Of a stretch of DNA of 64,000 nucleotides, positions 20,590-31,519 are shown piece by piece. How positions within the stretch are numbered: the first letter of the stretch is position 1; each line of letters starts with the position of its first letter. Position numbers and translations under genes: made by a program. Origin of the DNA: Tipula vernalis. Its lineage: Eukaryota; Arthropoda; Insecta; Diptera; Tipulidae. The notes beneath the pieces were generated by a model. It was not told the DNA's origin. It did no database searches and saw nothing but the letters and a program-made list of their open reading frames with translations. Location: contig OY282558.1 in assembly GCA_958295665.1 (NCBI GenBank), forward strand, positions 137,186,577 through 137,250,576. Reading direction: 5' to 3'.

Positions 20590-20742
20590 AAGAAAGAAGA
20601 TCGATACCATCCCGCTATTCATAAGAAACGACGAAGTTTTTCAGGAGAAAAAGCTGCTATTGGATAATCTCGTACGGCTTTCACCTTATCCGGGTGTGTT
20701 GAAAGGGTTCCGTCCCCAACCACATAGCCTAGGTAGTTGATG
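20590..20742 (-). pseudogene. Gypsy RT thumb fragment, distal to SIDE copy 3
   Basis: The minus strand reads YLGYVVGDGTLSTHPDKVK, AVRDYPIAAFSPEKLRRF, the conserved region after the palm of Gypsy RT (FLGHxVxxxGxxxxPxKxxAIxxFPxPxxxxxLRxFL). It is separated from the rest of the RT at 21483-21990 by the third SIDE. Excising the SIDE rejoins LKRI and NYLGYVVG in one frame. Coding similarity ends near 20625. Confidence 0.7.
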
Positions 20743-21481
20743 GTGGTTTGGCGTCTATTGGGGGGGGGATCAAAGTTGAGTAGATGAATCTACCAGCTCC
20801 GTAACCTTCCAGTAGGGTGCGCATCACGTGAGCTGTTCTGGTCTGATCATTAGGCAGGTGCATGATGAATACAATTGTGTAAGGGGTAACCTGTTCACAA
20901 TTCGCAAGTGTATGTGCTGCCTCCTCCTGGCAACCACTGGTAACTAAGGCCATTTGGCACATTTTTGGACATTTGGCACAGGCTAAAGTACGGCGCTAAA
21001 GGAGAAAACCTTGACAAAAAATCCTAATCTAAGATGGATGAATGGCTGATAGGTTAATCAGTCCAAAATATGCGGATTCTGGATACCAGGCACCCTCCTG
21101 TTTTATTTAGCCTAATTTATTGTAGTAAAGCTGGGTGACCTACAAGCGATTTGCAATTCCCAGTAACTCGTAAGAGTAAAATCAAACGAAATACGGGGCA
21201 GGCGTAGGAATATACGAGAGTGGGACAATCCTCTCGAGGTCCTTGGGCTCCAATGCTACCGTCTTTCTAGCGGAACATGCTGTAGTAAACATCTAGGAGG
21301 GAGAGCAATAAGCCCAGATAGTATGTATCACCTACCGGGAGACAGTATTGTCAGGTTCATTAAGAACCTGAATATTGACTGAACGGATAATCAAGCAGGG
21401 TCCAGCATAATAGATATTTTAGCTCGCAGTGCGAAGTGGCTGACCGCACGCATGGCCCTCCAATAATAATAATAATAATAA
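20743..21481 (+). mobile_element. SIDE copy 3
   Basis: It is 739 bp, colinear with the other two copies, starting exactly at GTGGTTTGGCGTCTATTG and ending CCTCCAATAATAATAATA. A perfect 13-bp duplication TAGGTAGTTGATG occurs at 20730-20742 and 21482-21494. The RNase H remnant reads GAGVGIYESGTILSRSLGS before a small deletion. The target is a Gypsy RT on the opposite strand, whose frame is restored when the insert is removed. Confidence 0.8.
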
Positions 21482-21482
21482 T

Positions 21483-21990
21483 AGGTAGTTGATGCGTTTG
21501 AGGAGGAAGTAGCTTTTTTAAGGTTAACTGTTAAAGCAGCATCAAATAATCTTTTGGCAACAATTGACAACAATCTAAAATGATCTGCAAATGGAATCAA
21601 TTAGAATCATCCGATCCTTTAACCGGCTCATAGTCTGAGGCGCCCTACAGAGACCAAATGGCATAAGCTTGAATTTATACAATGGACGACCAGGGACCGT
21701 AAATGCCGTCTTATCTCAGGACTTCTCATCCAACAGGATTTGCCAAAATGCAAATGCATCCTTCAAATCTAGACTAGAGATCCATCTTGTTTCCTCCAAT
21801 AGGCTGATGAGTCCGTCGATAATAGGCAGCGGATACTTATCGATTTTCGTTAATTCACTCGCCTTGCATCCAAACAAAGACGCCCCCCCCCCCTTACCAT
21901 TTGGTTTCCCAACTAATGTGTTCAATTACTCCCAGAGACACAATCCGATCTATCTCAGAAAACATATCAATGGCAAAAGTGTATAACCGT
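21483..21990 (-). pseudogene. Gypsy RT fingers and palm fragment
   Basis: The minus strand reads KASELTKIDKYPLPIIDGL, ISLLEETRWISSLDLKDAF, QILLDEKS, then after a frameshift FTVPGRPLYKFKLMPFGL and CRAPQTMSRL. This is the central RT of a Gypsy element (LNxxTxxDxYPLPxIDxIL...xxSxLDLKxAFWQIxL...YxFxxMPFGLxNAPxTFQRLM). A run of ten C at 21882-21891 marks one disruption, and the YxDD motif is not recoverable. RLLSIVAKRLFDAALTVNL near 21530-21580 precedes the SIDE. Confidence 0.7.
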
Positions 21991-21999
21991 TTATCTGCA

Positions 22000-24600
22000 T
22001 GGATGATAAAAATCGAGTCAGGGAATTATTACTCAATGACTTGAATTATCTGAAAATACCTTTGCGTGAGGTGATCACGCTCAATTGCCTAGATTCATTA
22101 GATTTATATGCTCAGACAATGAAGGACATCCGAAGCTAACTCACCTCTGATTTACTGACTAAATTAAATAGTTTATCATTGATATTACACCAAAGTGTGA
22201 ACTCAGTTTAATCGAGTCTTTAAAGTCGTTTAAGTTGTTCTTAAACTGTTTTTGACTTTGTAGTCGCAGTATATTCGCATTTTTAGAGTTTCTGTTTATC
22301 TATTTTTAATTTTTCAACACAATCTAAAGAATTTTCATAAATCCTTTCAAATTTCAACTAAACAAATGTAATTCTTTGTGTTGAATTCTGTAATCTTTTG
22401 AAGTTGAAAGTTTGATTCGGATTTCTGCGTCAACAACCATTTAGTCGCCTCGTTTGAGAAGCAATGAATACCGTGACGGCTATCATAGCCCTAGGCTTAT
22501 GTCGTTTCAGAAGTCAAAATACCTTTTGATTGTTGGCTATCTGAAGAGTTTGCTGTACTTCAAAGCTATACAATGTTCAGTTTTATTATTGGGTGGTGAT
22601 TTTTTGTTCTTTATAAAGTGTTTTAGTGAAAAATACTATTTCAAAGAAAAAAAGTACAGCACAAAATAATAAAACTGAATAATACCTTTTATGTATATGA
22701 AATTCTCATTTCTCTATTCCTATTTTTCGACCAAAATTCGGCTACAGGAATTCGTAACGAATTTCTGATATAGCCAGGTTCTGAATGCTGATTCAGAATA
22801 AATCGTGCATATACATTTCACTTAAGAAAATTTGGTAATTTGCAGCGATCTCCACTTATACTCAAGACTAAATCATTCCCTCCTTCACAACTGATTTTTT
22901 AATCCATCTTCCTACAGGAAGACAGGTTTTAACGTTTTTGAAAAAGGATGTCAAAGTTTTCATAATGCTTGAGAAAGTTTTTTGTAAGCCAATTTTGTAC
23001 GATGATTTAACACACCACTTACCGCTATATCCATATGTATAGCTTTTACACTAATTACTAAGTTATATTAAATAAATACTCACTAAAACAAAATACACCA
23101 ACAAGAGCAACATTAGCATCGATTACCCCGATAAACTGCTAATCATGAGCGCATATATTTACTGTAGATAAAAATCGTATCTCTTATTTATAAAGCTAGT
23201 TTTATGGTTGAAATATTTCACATTCTAAAACGCCGATAATTAATTATATTGTTTTGGTAATTGTAATTGAAAGTTTGTGCTAGGGTAAATAGAGCGAATA
23301 TTATAGTAAATTTTATTTATATATTTTTTTCAAGGGCCAACTTAATAAAACGTTCATCAATATTTATTAGATTTTTTTGAGTGTATTGAAATATAGTATG
23401 CGTGAGATTTTTTTTTAGAGAAGTTTATAAAGGCCGTGGCGTTTACTTGAAAGAATATATAATACGCATTTTCTATAGCGAATTTAATGCAAGACACGAT
23501 AGACAGACATTAAAATTCATGAATATATTTTACTTTTCAAAGTTATAATTTCCATTTAAATATTTCTTATTTCCATTGCGCCGCAGCTTGAAATTTATAA
23601 TTTATTTGAAACATGTTGCTTGCCTATGCTCTGATGTATCAAACAAAATATCAGCTTCATAATGACATGAACATTTAAAAATCTTGAATCATATCTGCCG
23701 AGTTCATTGATCCAAACTATCAGAAATTTATGATATCGGTTCTAAAAAAAACAAAAACAAAAAAAAATACCTTGTCTTGGAACATGTTTGATAACGCATA
23801 TGGAGGGAACAAAAACAAAATCGGATTTTTCCGTCTTGAAAATTCAAAAGCAATAATAATACAATTTGAATAAAATGAAACACACAGTGCTATGATGACA
23901 ATGGATTTGAAAAAGAAATTTTTTTTTTTTTTTTTTTTTACGTTTGTTGGATCATAAGACGATAACTGAATATAAATTAAAATTTATTATTATTTCTTAA
24001 TTATTTTCCTAACACTTAAAATGTATTTTAAAAAATAATTTTATTATTACATTTATGGATTTTCATATAATAATGGTAACAACGTATAATAAAAAAAAAA
24101 AAATAAATGGAATTGTTTGTAAGTTTCTATACTTAAGTAATTGATGGTTAAATAGGTATATGGATATCGGGTGTGATTAATGATTGGGTGCTATTCAACT
24201 GTAAATTTTAATGAGAAAGCAACATATTGGATATTTTTGTTTATAACACAAAACAATATACAAAAGGTGAAGATACCTAAATAAAGGCAGACGCTTACAA
24301 TATTAATGCGAGTCCGAAAGCGAATGAGTTAATCGTAAATTATGTTTATGCAATTGGTGGTGTTTACGAAACGTACATAAGCATATTTTATTCACAGTTG
24401 GAAATAAGCTTTCCATATAAAAATTTGCTTTTCAGTTTTACTTCCTTATTTTCCAAAACTAATTTTTGTGTATATTGTGTTTGTCGATATATTTGTAAGA
24501 GATGCTCCACACAACGTTGTATATTACGTCGTGCACGTATTGTTAACTTATTTCCCAAACCTTTCCATCTACACGACTATATATAATATTTATACTTATG
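22000..24600. other. Unassigned AT-rich DNA
   Basis: About 2.6 kb. A plus-strand stretch at 22000-22137 reads MDDKNRVRELLLNDLNYLK and IPLREVITLNCLDSL before a stop; it looks protein-like but I cannot name it. An imperfect palindrome lies at 22750-22787 (GGCTACAGGAATTCGT against ACGAATTTCTGATATAGCC). T-tracts occur at about 23919-23939. I see nothing else that can be supported. Confidence 0.4.
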
Positions 24601-26850
24601 TAAATAAAGCCGCCTGCCATTTAACAACAACATGAAATTCACCTCTGTCAAAGCCATATTTGAAAGTGAAGTTAATAAGCTTACAAATAATTTTAAAATT
24701 GTATGTTTTTTTTTGTCTGTATTCACAAATTAAATTCTTTCTTGAAATATTTCACTTGCCCCACTTTTAAATACATAATACATATTTTATAAATTGTATT
24801 GTTGAATACAACAAAAATGCTTAAAAAATAAATTAAAAATTAACTTACAATAAAAAAAATAAAGTAAACAAAATGAATGATAAGAAAACGTAATTATAAA
24901 AAATAAAACATTTTCCTCAATTAATTTATTTTGTTATCAAATTATGTATGCAATATGTATGTATAATACAGAGTACGTACGTATAAATAAAAATAAATTT
25001 AGGTTTAAAATAAGGTTTCATTCTCAAAAAAATTCAACAATATAGAATTGGAAGAAGATCCCACATTTTAAATATGATTTTTTGGTGGCAAGGTATTTTA
25101 AATTTGTTTAATTTTTTAATAATTTAAGACTAACAATTAATCCCTTCAAAATGAAAATATACGTTTCCAGTTGTTGTAGAATACGTTGGAATGAGGTCAA
25201 ATTCTGCTGTATTTAGCGGTTCGTTGGGTTAACCAGGGTTCATATTCATTTTCAGTTTACATTATGACATTTACCCTTTAATTATTTAGAAACTAAAACT
25301 CTCTTAATGAAGACAATGGCTGTATTATAGTAAATAAACAATTTGTTAGCTATTCTGTCTGCTGAAAACGATTGTTGTTGCAAGTTCATTTTTTAAGAAA
25401 AACCTAACTAACCGGTCACGCCTGATTAACCTTTTACTAGATCTAAAACAAATGTTATCAAGGAATACGCCAACACCGACAAGTTTTGCTTCTCAGCAAA
25501 GAACAAGTTTGAATGTTACAACAATATACTGTTCTTTTACTCAAGAAAATTATAGTAAATACCTTAGGTCCTTTTCCATCAGATAGGGTATGTTTGAATT
25601 ACTTATATGTGTTGTTAAATGACTTAGTTTTAAATACGAGTATCAACATTGCAATTTTTTTTTTAAATTATGGTTTCTAGAATTCTCGAGAAATCCCACC
25701 TAGTTTACTCGATTTCTCGAGAATTTAAAATGTTGAGAAATGGTCACTTTAGGCATAACCTTCAAACAGAAAACGGGAAGTAGCGCTAGTGACTTCTTTC
25801 CACTTTCCCAGAGACGTTAAAATTTACGCAGTAGTTGTCATCTAAATCTGAGAAACGAATGTTTTCTTTATGTTCTTCCTAAACTTGGAAATATAACTCA
25901 TAACGGAGGGATTCTTGTGTCCTACTATTTACGTTTTTTTTTGTAAAAATTTCCACCCTCGTATCTCGAATCTAGACGAAACCCCAGAAGAGTGGCGTGG
26001 AAGACGAGTTCGGCTAGGAAGAATTGAAGCGAGTTAGATGTGAAGGTTTGGCGATCTGGGATTAACTTATTTCAATATTGGTGAATATTTTTTCAAGAAT
26101 GCGTTAATGATGTCAATTTGTTCAATAATGCCGTTTGGATTTTTGTTTGTTTTCCATTTTTACTTTTCGATTCAATTTAACTTTCACTGGTTTACAGTTC
26201 TCTAAAAAATTCAAATTGAAAGTATGTATATTTTTGAGCTGGTCATTTTTCTAAATTGACCTTAGAAATAGATTTGCTATTAACCAATAAAAAAATTTAA
26301 TTTACTCTGTGCGGCACTGACGGTATTTTATTAAATTGAGTGGTTGCCTTTTCCAAATTATTTACCATTAGCATGTTATACCTGTCAAATTCTAAAAAAC
26401 TTCACTATTTTACCCATATCCGTCAATATTTATTCTAGCATTCAACTTCGATGAATTTTAAAATTTTCAATACAAAGGGAAAAAGTTAAAATTTAAGTGG
26501 TGATTTTGCGTTTGATCTAGTAGCGTTCTTAATTTTGAGATATTCTGAATTTTTAAACAGTTGCTGTAACAGCTAAGGTGAGCAAATGTTCGTCAAAGAG
26601 GATAGACGTGTTTTTTCTATCCTCTTCAAAAAATTTAATTTAATTTTATTTTTATCTTAATTTTTGTTTTATTTATGTAGTGTTATGTATATAATGTATA
26701 TACTTTATATACATATGTATACTATATACATTTTAATTTTAATTTTAATTCTAATTAAATTCAATTTTAGTGAAATAATAATTAAAGTGTAATTTTGGAA
26801 AATACAATCCACCGGGATGCAATTATCAGGCAATGTTTTATATTTATGGA
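24600..26850. other. AT-rich DNA with no recognised feature
   Basis: No coding signal or TE terminus was found. A short inverted repeat is visible at 26601-26630 (AGAGGATAGA... TCTATCCTCT), and a near-palindromic TA-rich tract, TATACTTTATATACATATG, at about 26699-26717. A 19-bp near-palindrome at 26558-26576 recurs at 30051. Confidence 0.45.
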
Positions 26851-26855
26851 TTAAG

Positions 26856-27123
26856 ATTTAAGAAATCAAAATTATTGAAGTCTTGCTTAAGTGCATGATT
26901 TTGACTTCTGTGTGATTGTACATGAAATTCAATTTCAATTTTAACTACTAAAATCTAATAATTGGATAGTATTAAAATGGATTTAAACTTAAAAAGACAT
27001 ACGTCGTAGTTAATTTCATTTTAGATTTTATTTTTACACACACTTGTATGTATTCTTCTGTTGTATATACAATCGACACAGTTGTACAGTTGTTTATTGT
27101 ATGTACAATCGACACAAATATAC
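26856..27123 (+). repeat. Diverged repeat, copy A
   Basis: Colinear with 28479-28699. Shared blocks in order: AAGAAATCAAA, TTAAGTGCATGATTTT, GATTGTACATG against GGTTGTACATG, CTAATAATTGGAT, GTTAATTTCAT, and GTACAATCGACACAAATAT against GTACAATCGATACAAATAT. The spacing agrees apart from small indels and one extra copy of the ACAATCGACACA block in copy A. It is an old dispersed or segmental duplicate; no coding potential is seen. Confidence 0.6.
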
Positions 27124-27124
27124 A

Positions 27125-27260
27125 CCCGTTCCACGCGGTTCGCGCTTGCGCTGTTGCATTTCTTAGTCTTTAGCCTCTTTGCGCTGTTTTTGCCTATAAA
27201 CTAAATTTTGTTTATAGGCGGGGGCAGTGCTGGGAGGTGGGGCGGGGGATGATGAATGGG
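27125..27260. promoter_or_regulatory. GC-rich island with a perfect hairpin
   Basis: In otherwise AT-rich DNA, this stretch contains ACGCGGTTCGCGCTTGCGCTG (split over 27137-27157) and a G-rich run GGGAGGTGGGGCGGGGGATG near 27231-27250. Between them is a perfect inverted repeat GCCTATAAAC (27192-27201) and GTTTATAGGC (27210-27219) with an 8-base loop. TATAAA occurs within the stem. It may be a promoter or regulatory element of an unseen gene, but no start site or transcript is evident. Confidence 0.25.
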
Positions 27261-27404
27261 TGATATGCTTGAAACATGATATATAACAAAACCAACCATA
27301 TGTTTATCCAGCCTTCTCATTCGCTCTTTACACAGATTCTATCAAGGAAATGTACTATATATTGTTGGTTTTTGTCTTGTAATATACGAACAACATCAAA
27401 ACAA

Positions 27405-27406
<2 letters not shown>

Positions 27407-27437
<31 letters not shown>
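27407..27437. repeat. Poly-T tract of 31 bases
   Basis: An uninterrupted run of T. It could be the A-tail of a minus-strand retroposed sequence, but no such body was recognised on either side. Confidence 0.8.
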
Positions 27438-27438
<1 letters not shown>

Positions 27439-27439
27439 T

Positions 27440-28250
27440 TGATTTTGGTGTAGTCGTCACAAATATTTTCCTGTATCTTAATACATAGATCAGGTATGTT
27501 TGTATGTGCGCTATAAGGGTATTATCTATAATATTATAAAAACATGATAAATCTACTGCGACGCACATGAAAGATGGTAGCAAATATTTACATTTAATGT
27601 GTGTTGGTGGTTTAGTATATGTATAAGATTATGTTATTTGTATGCTGGTATTGTTTTTCACTCTTTGTGTTTTTTGTATTCATGTGTTCTTGATAAATCA
27701 TGAACTATACATGCACAATGAAATCTTAGAGTATTCGACTCAAATATAATCGAATAAGTTTGAGTCGAATTGGAAGCCACCTTATACAATTCATTTAAAA
27801 TAGTTTATTTAGGTATGATTAATAATGTTTTTACAGGGTATTACAAACTTCATCAAATTGATTTTAAATTAATTTAATTAATATTATAAAATTATAAATT
27901 AACTAACTATATAAATAAAATGCTAATTTGGAAATGTTGATTTGAGTTGAGTTAAGATTTGGTTTGCAACACATAATGACGTATTCATTTATGTGTGCAA
28001 AATTTAGATTAAACGAATGTGAACAACGTGGAATTATGTAAAACATTTCGGAAGGCTAAATGTTTTGAATTTAATTATTAACTTATTGGAATTTAGTGAA
28101 GTTAGGTTGCAGGTTTCACACACAAACGTCATGATTACTTATATGACACACCGATAAATTTTTAAGAAAATAAGGTTTCATTTTCCTTGCATTGATTTTT
28201 TATTTTACTTATTTTGCATGCATGATTTGGCAGAGTAATATATACGAGAA
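27440..28250. other. AT-rich DNA with no recognised feature
   Basis: No convincing open frame, TE terminus or tandem array. A short inverted arrangement TGAGTCGAAT/ATTCGACTCA occurs at about 27731-27770. Confidence 0.45.
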
Positions 28251-28256
28251 CTGAGT

Positions 28257-28444
28257 AAACACTGGAACTGTCGACCGGTCAGAGTGACCGGTTTGCTTTT
28301 ATTGAATTAATTTTTTTGATTATTTTTTTGGAATTGTTTTCGAAATTTTTGATTTTCTAGAATAGTTCTTGCATGGTAGTGAAAGGGAATGAGTTCGGTA
28401 AGTGTAGGTCCGTCGTTTTGGCGGGTCGGTAGTTCTAGTGTTAA
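28257..28444. mobile_element. Short inverted-repeat element (about 188 bp)
   Basis: The left end reads AACACTGGAACTGTCGACC and the complement of the right end AACACTAGAACTACCGACC, an inverted match of 19 positions with 3 mismatches, decaying beyond. The left end holds its own palindrome ACCGGTCAGAGTGACCGGT (28273-28291). Right flank TTAA at 28441-28444 would suit a piggyBac-type target, but the left flank is GTAA, so this is unproven. There is no coding capacity. Confidence 0.45.
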
Positions 28445-28478
28445 AGTTTTATGGATATTTTTATATTTATTTATAGAG

Positions 28479-28699
28479 AAAGAAATCAAATTCTTGATTT
28501 CTTAATTAAGTGCATGATTTTATTTTTGTGCGGTTGTACATGGAATTGTAATTACTAAATTCTAATAATTGGATCGTACTAAAATTGTTTTAACTTAATT
28601 TGATTTATGTCATAGTTAATTTCATATCTGCATTTATTTTTACGCATTCTTGAATGTGTTTTTGTGTTTTATTTTCATGTACAATCGATACAAATATAT
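28479..28699 (+). repeat. Diverged repeat, copy B
   Basis: Partner of 26856-27123, in the same orientation about 1.6 kb away and slightly shorter. The best shared blocks are TTAAGTGCATGATTTT near 28504 and GTACAATCGATACAAATAT near 28680. Confidence 0.6.
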
Positions 28700-28901
28700 T
28701 CTAGATGGAATTGCTTCAACTATAAAAATAGTTTGAGCTTAACAATAATTTTAAATTGCGAAAATGACTAATGTGAAGGAAACCATTAGAATATGCAGCT
28801 GATATAAATTATACTTAATTATATATAATTGTTAGATCGTCTCCGAGCTACAGAAATACTGGTGAATTCTCGCTCAGCATCCAGAAACTCCAAGCTTCCA
28901 G

Positions 28902-28967
28902 CTGTTATATAGCGTAGAAATTGTATTGTCTTGTGATAATTATTTTATTTTATTTATGACTAACTAA
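28902..28967 (+). repeat. Second diverged repeat pair, first member
   Basis: CTGTTATATAGCGTAGAAATT followed by a GTATTGTCTTGTG block resembles 29701-29760 (CTGTAGTTTAGAAATTGTG, TTGTCCTGTGCTAACTATTT). The match runs about 60 bp with indels. Together with the pair at 26856/28479 it suggests that this AT-rich interval was built partly by duplication. Confidence 0.4.
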
Positions 28968-29700
28968 TTTATATAAGTTAAATTCAATTAATTAAGTAGT
29001 AAAGATATGGTATAATGGTGAATTATTAATTTAATTTAGTTTTCAGAGATACCTGGGAAATTCTATTTGAGCTTTATTTGTTAATATCCTATCTATATGT
29101 TTTACTTAACTAAACTATTGGTATTCTAGACTTTTTGCGTCATAACATAATAAATTTTTAAATAATATTATTCAATTTTATAAATAATTAACTTTAACAT
29201 TATTAATTTCCTTTTTTCTAGATCTATTGCTGATTAGTTTAAGTATAATTTTATGGTTAAATATATATTTTTAACTTTTATTTTAAATCTAGTTGCAGTA
29301 TGTAAATAATTAATTAAATATCTATATGACAACGGTAACTAATGAAACAAGCGCTGTGAATTTAAATCGTAGTTTAGTAATTTTAAATTTTTAAACATTC
29401 GTTTAGAATTTTTAGCTTAGAATTGGGAAAGTCACCATTATTGTTTTCATAAAATGTTATTATTTTTTTTTTGTTTGTTATGTGTAATATATTCTGTTTT
29501 GTCTATTAATATATTTTAATTAATTCAGTTTTAAAATATTTAAAGGGATCTCTTCCGTAATTTGCTAATAAATAATAAAAATTTCAGAATAAACATAGTT
29601 TTAGAATTAATCATTATTATAGGGACCAAAATTATTCCCGAATTTCAGATTTAAATTTTAGCTTGAATCAACCCTTCACGATCAACAAGTAGTGAATAAG

Positions 29701-29760
29701 CTGTAGTTTAGAAATTGTGTTGTCCTGTGCTAACTATTTTTACTATATAATTACTAACAA
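29701..29760 (+). repeat. Second diverged repeat pair, second member
   Basis: See 28902-28967. Shared core GTAGAAATTGTATTGTCTTGTG against TTAGAAATTGTGTTGTCCTGTG (22 positions, 4 differences). Confidence 0.4.
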
Positions 29761-29774
29761 TTTACTATGGGCCG

Positions 29775-30050
29775 ATTCTGTCACTTCGAACTATCCTATC
29801 CTATCCTTCGGTTTTGTTATGTGTGAATGAGTGCACGGTGGGACCTGGCCATGGGTGGACATGATACTGTCACATTTATGTAGTATCGTAGGCGGTTGTG
29901 CTCTCCTTGTTGTAATGGTGCTTAGGTATCTTCAGTGAGAAAAGCATTCACCTGTGTTATAAAATTGGTGTGACAGTTTAATGACCACATCACTAACACG
30001 GGATTTCTTGCTTCATAAGCTTGGCCGTGCATTCAAATCAATCAATCAAT
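29775..30050 (+). mobile_element. SINE-like unit ending in (AATC)n
   Basis: A moderately GC-richer block of about 275 bp (GGGCCGATTCTGTCACTTCG at its start, GCTTGGCCGTGCATTCAAAT at its end) is followed by AATCAATCAATCAATC, a tail typical of short retroposons. No clear Pol III boxes and no target duplication were found. The tail abuts the palindrome CAGTTGCTGTAACAGCTAA. Confidence 0.35.
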
Positions 30051-30600
30051 CAGTTGCTGTAACAGCTAACAAAACTAAGACATGACTGTATTAAGGCAGT
30101 TTTGACAGCCGTGTAACCAGCCATCAACTTAATGCTTAGTGAAAAACGCACCCTTAAAGACCATTTTTCTTAAATAAATATCCTCGTTAGATTATAATTA
30201 ATTGCAGCTTTCTCGTCCAAATTATTTATTGGCCAATCAAGAATTTAAAAGAAAATGTATTTAACAATTAAATGATGAAATATGTATATAGAATTTATTT
30301 TTATTTTTTTAGATAATAAGTAGAAAGAGATGAATGAAGTGACATTTTGTGTGTTAGTCGCCGAGTCAACAGCGTAATCGGCCTATGGCATGGATTAAAA
30401 CTATATGGTAGTCGTTTTTACTCAGTATTTCATTCTACATCGGCCTTCAATAAAGTAAATCTACTTGCAAGGAGTTTCTCGCCATTGATGGTACAGTGTC
30501 GAGGGAATAGACAAACGTCCAGCTTAGAAAGGGAAAGTTACTTATCGCAACTTGGTAAGTATGCAAATAATTATTAAACGATCGTCCTGTAATAGTAGAT

Positions 30601-30717
30601 TACGTACAGAGGCGGAAAGTATTCCATTCCTGTCGAAAGAACTTTAGTTTAGACAGGTGAACTAGTTTTCGAGACGGGAATGGTACTTTTCGCCGAGGTT
30701 CGTATACTTACTATTTT
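30601..30717. repeat. Imperfect hairpin of about 115 bases
   Basis: The 5' arm GAGGCGGAAAGTATTCCATT (about 30609-30628) pairs with the complement of AATGGTACTTTTCGCCGAGG (about 30679-30698); the pairing extends outward through TACGTAC/GTTCGTATA and inward through TGTCG...CGAGAC and CGAAAGAACT/AGTTTTCG. The loop is about 15-20 bases. It could be a small foldback element or a transcribed stem-loop. Confidence 0.5.
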
Positions 30718-31314
30718 ATTCACAAGCAGAGGCATTTAATAAAATAAGCAACATTATACCATAAATAAATAAAAATCTATCTCTATAATATTACAGTTTA
30801 TTCTGGCAAAATATTAACACTTAGCAGGCGCTGCACAATTGACATTTTATAAATGAACCGATAGTAGCGCCCCTACGGGTTAGTAATGCTTTTATTACTG
30901 ACCGATTACGTCTCATTACTAAACCCTTTTTTTACTATTATTAACCGCTTGCGGTGTATCCATAGAAATCGCTCACTTAACCTTTAACAGGTTGGAAACG
31001 CTGTATGTTACCAACTGATCGTGAATAAAATATTTTACAGACCACGGACATCAGTTAAGTATTTTGCTTGAAAAGAAAAAAAATAAAGTTTGCTGAAACT
31101 AGTAAGTAGTTTACTTTTGCGTTGTGAAAAAGTTCAATAGGCAGTAAATTGGATTTTTTGTCTTTTGTTTTGATTGCATAACAAATATTACAGGCAGCTC
31201 GCGTATAAGCTTTCATGACTTGTCATCGGTCATTCCGGCCAGAAATTGTCTGCTCGTCCCGTAAAATTGTCTTTCCGGACTCGATACGCAATATACAAAT
31301 AGCGAAGCGAAAAA

Positions 31315-31515
31315 ACAATTTTTGACATTTATAGGTAGCAAAACGCAAATACGGTTTTCCAGTTGCAACAAAATATAGACTCCGAGCAGAAAACGAGAGA
31401 AAAATGATTTTTTTGATTTTGTCAAAATGCTGCCATTTTTTCCCCGTTTTCTACTCGGAGTCTGTTTTTTATTGTAACTGGAAAAACACATAAAATACAA
31501 TTTTTGACATTTATA
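31315..31515. repeat. Foldback sequence flanked by 19-bp direct repeats
   Basis: An inverted repeat of about 55 bp (31353-31406 and 31434-31488) shares GACTCCGAGCAGAAAACG / CGTTTTCTACTCGGAGTC and CCAGTTGCAA / TTGTAACTGG, around a centre of about 25 bp. Outside it, a perfect 19-bp direct repeat ACAATTTTTGACATTTATA lies at 31315-31333 and 31497-31515. The direct repeats are separated from the inverted arms by unequal spacers (19 and 8 bp), so a simple target duplication is not certain. Confidence 0.6.
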
Positions 31516-31519
31516 TCTT

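Noticed and set aside
27276..27583. Frames containing poly-F or poly-K
   Set aside because: Produced by the 31-base T run; not coding.
30347..30577. Plus-strand frame of 76 codons
   Set aside because: No domain and no support from context; probably chance.
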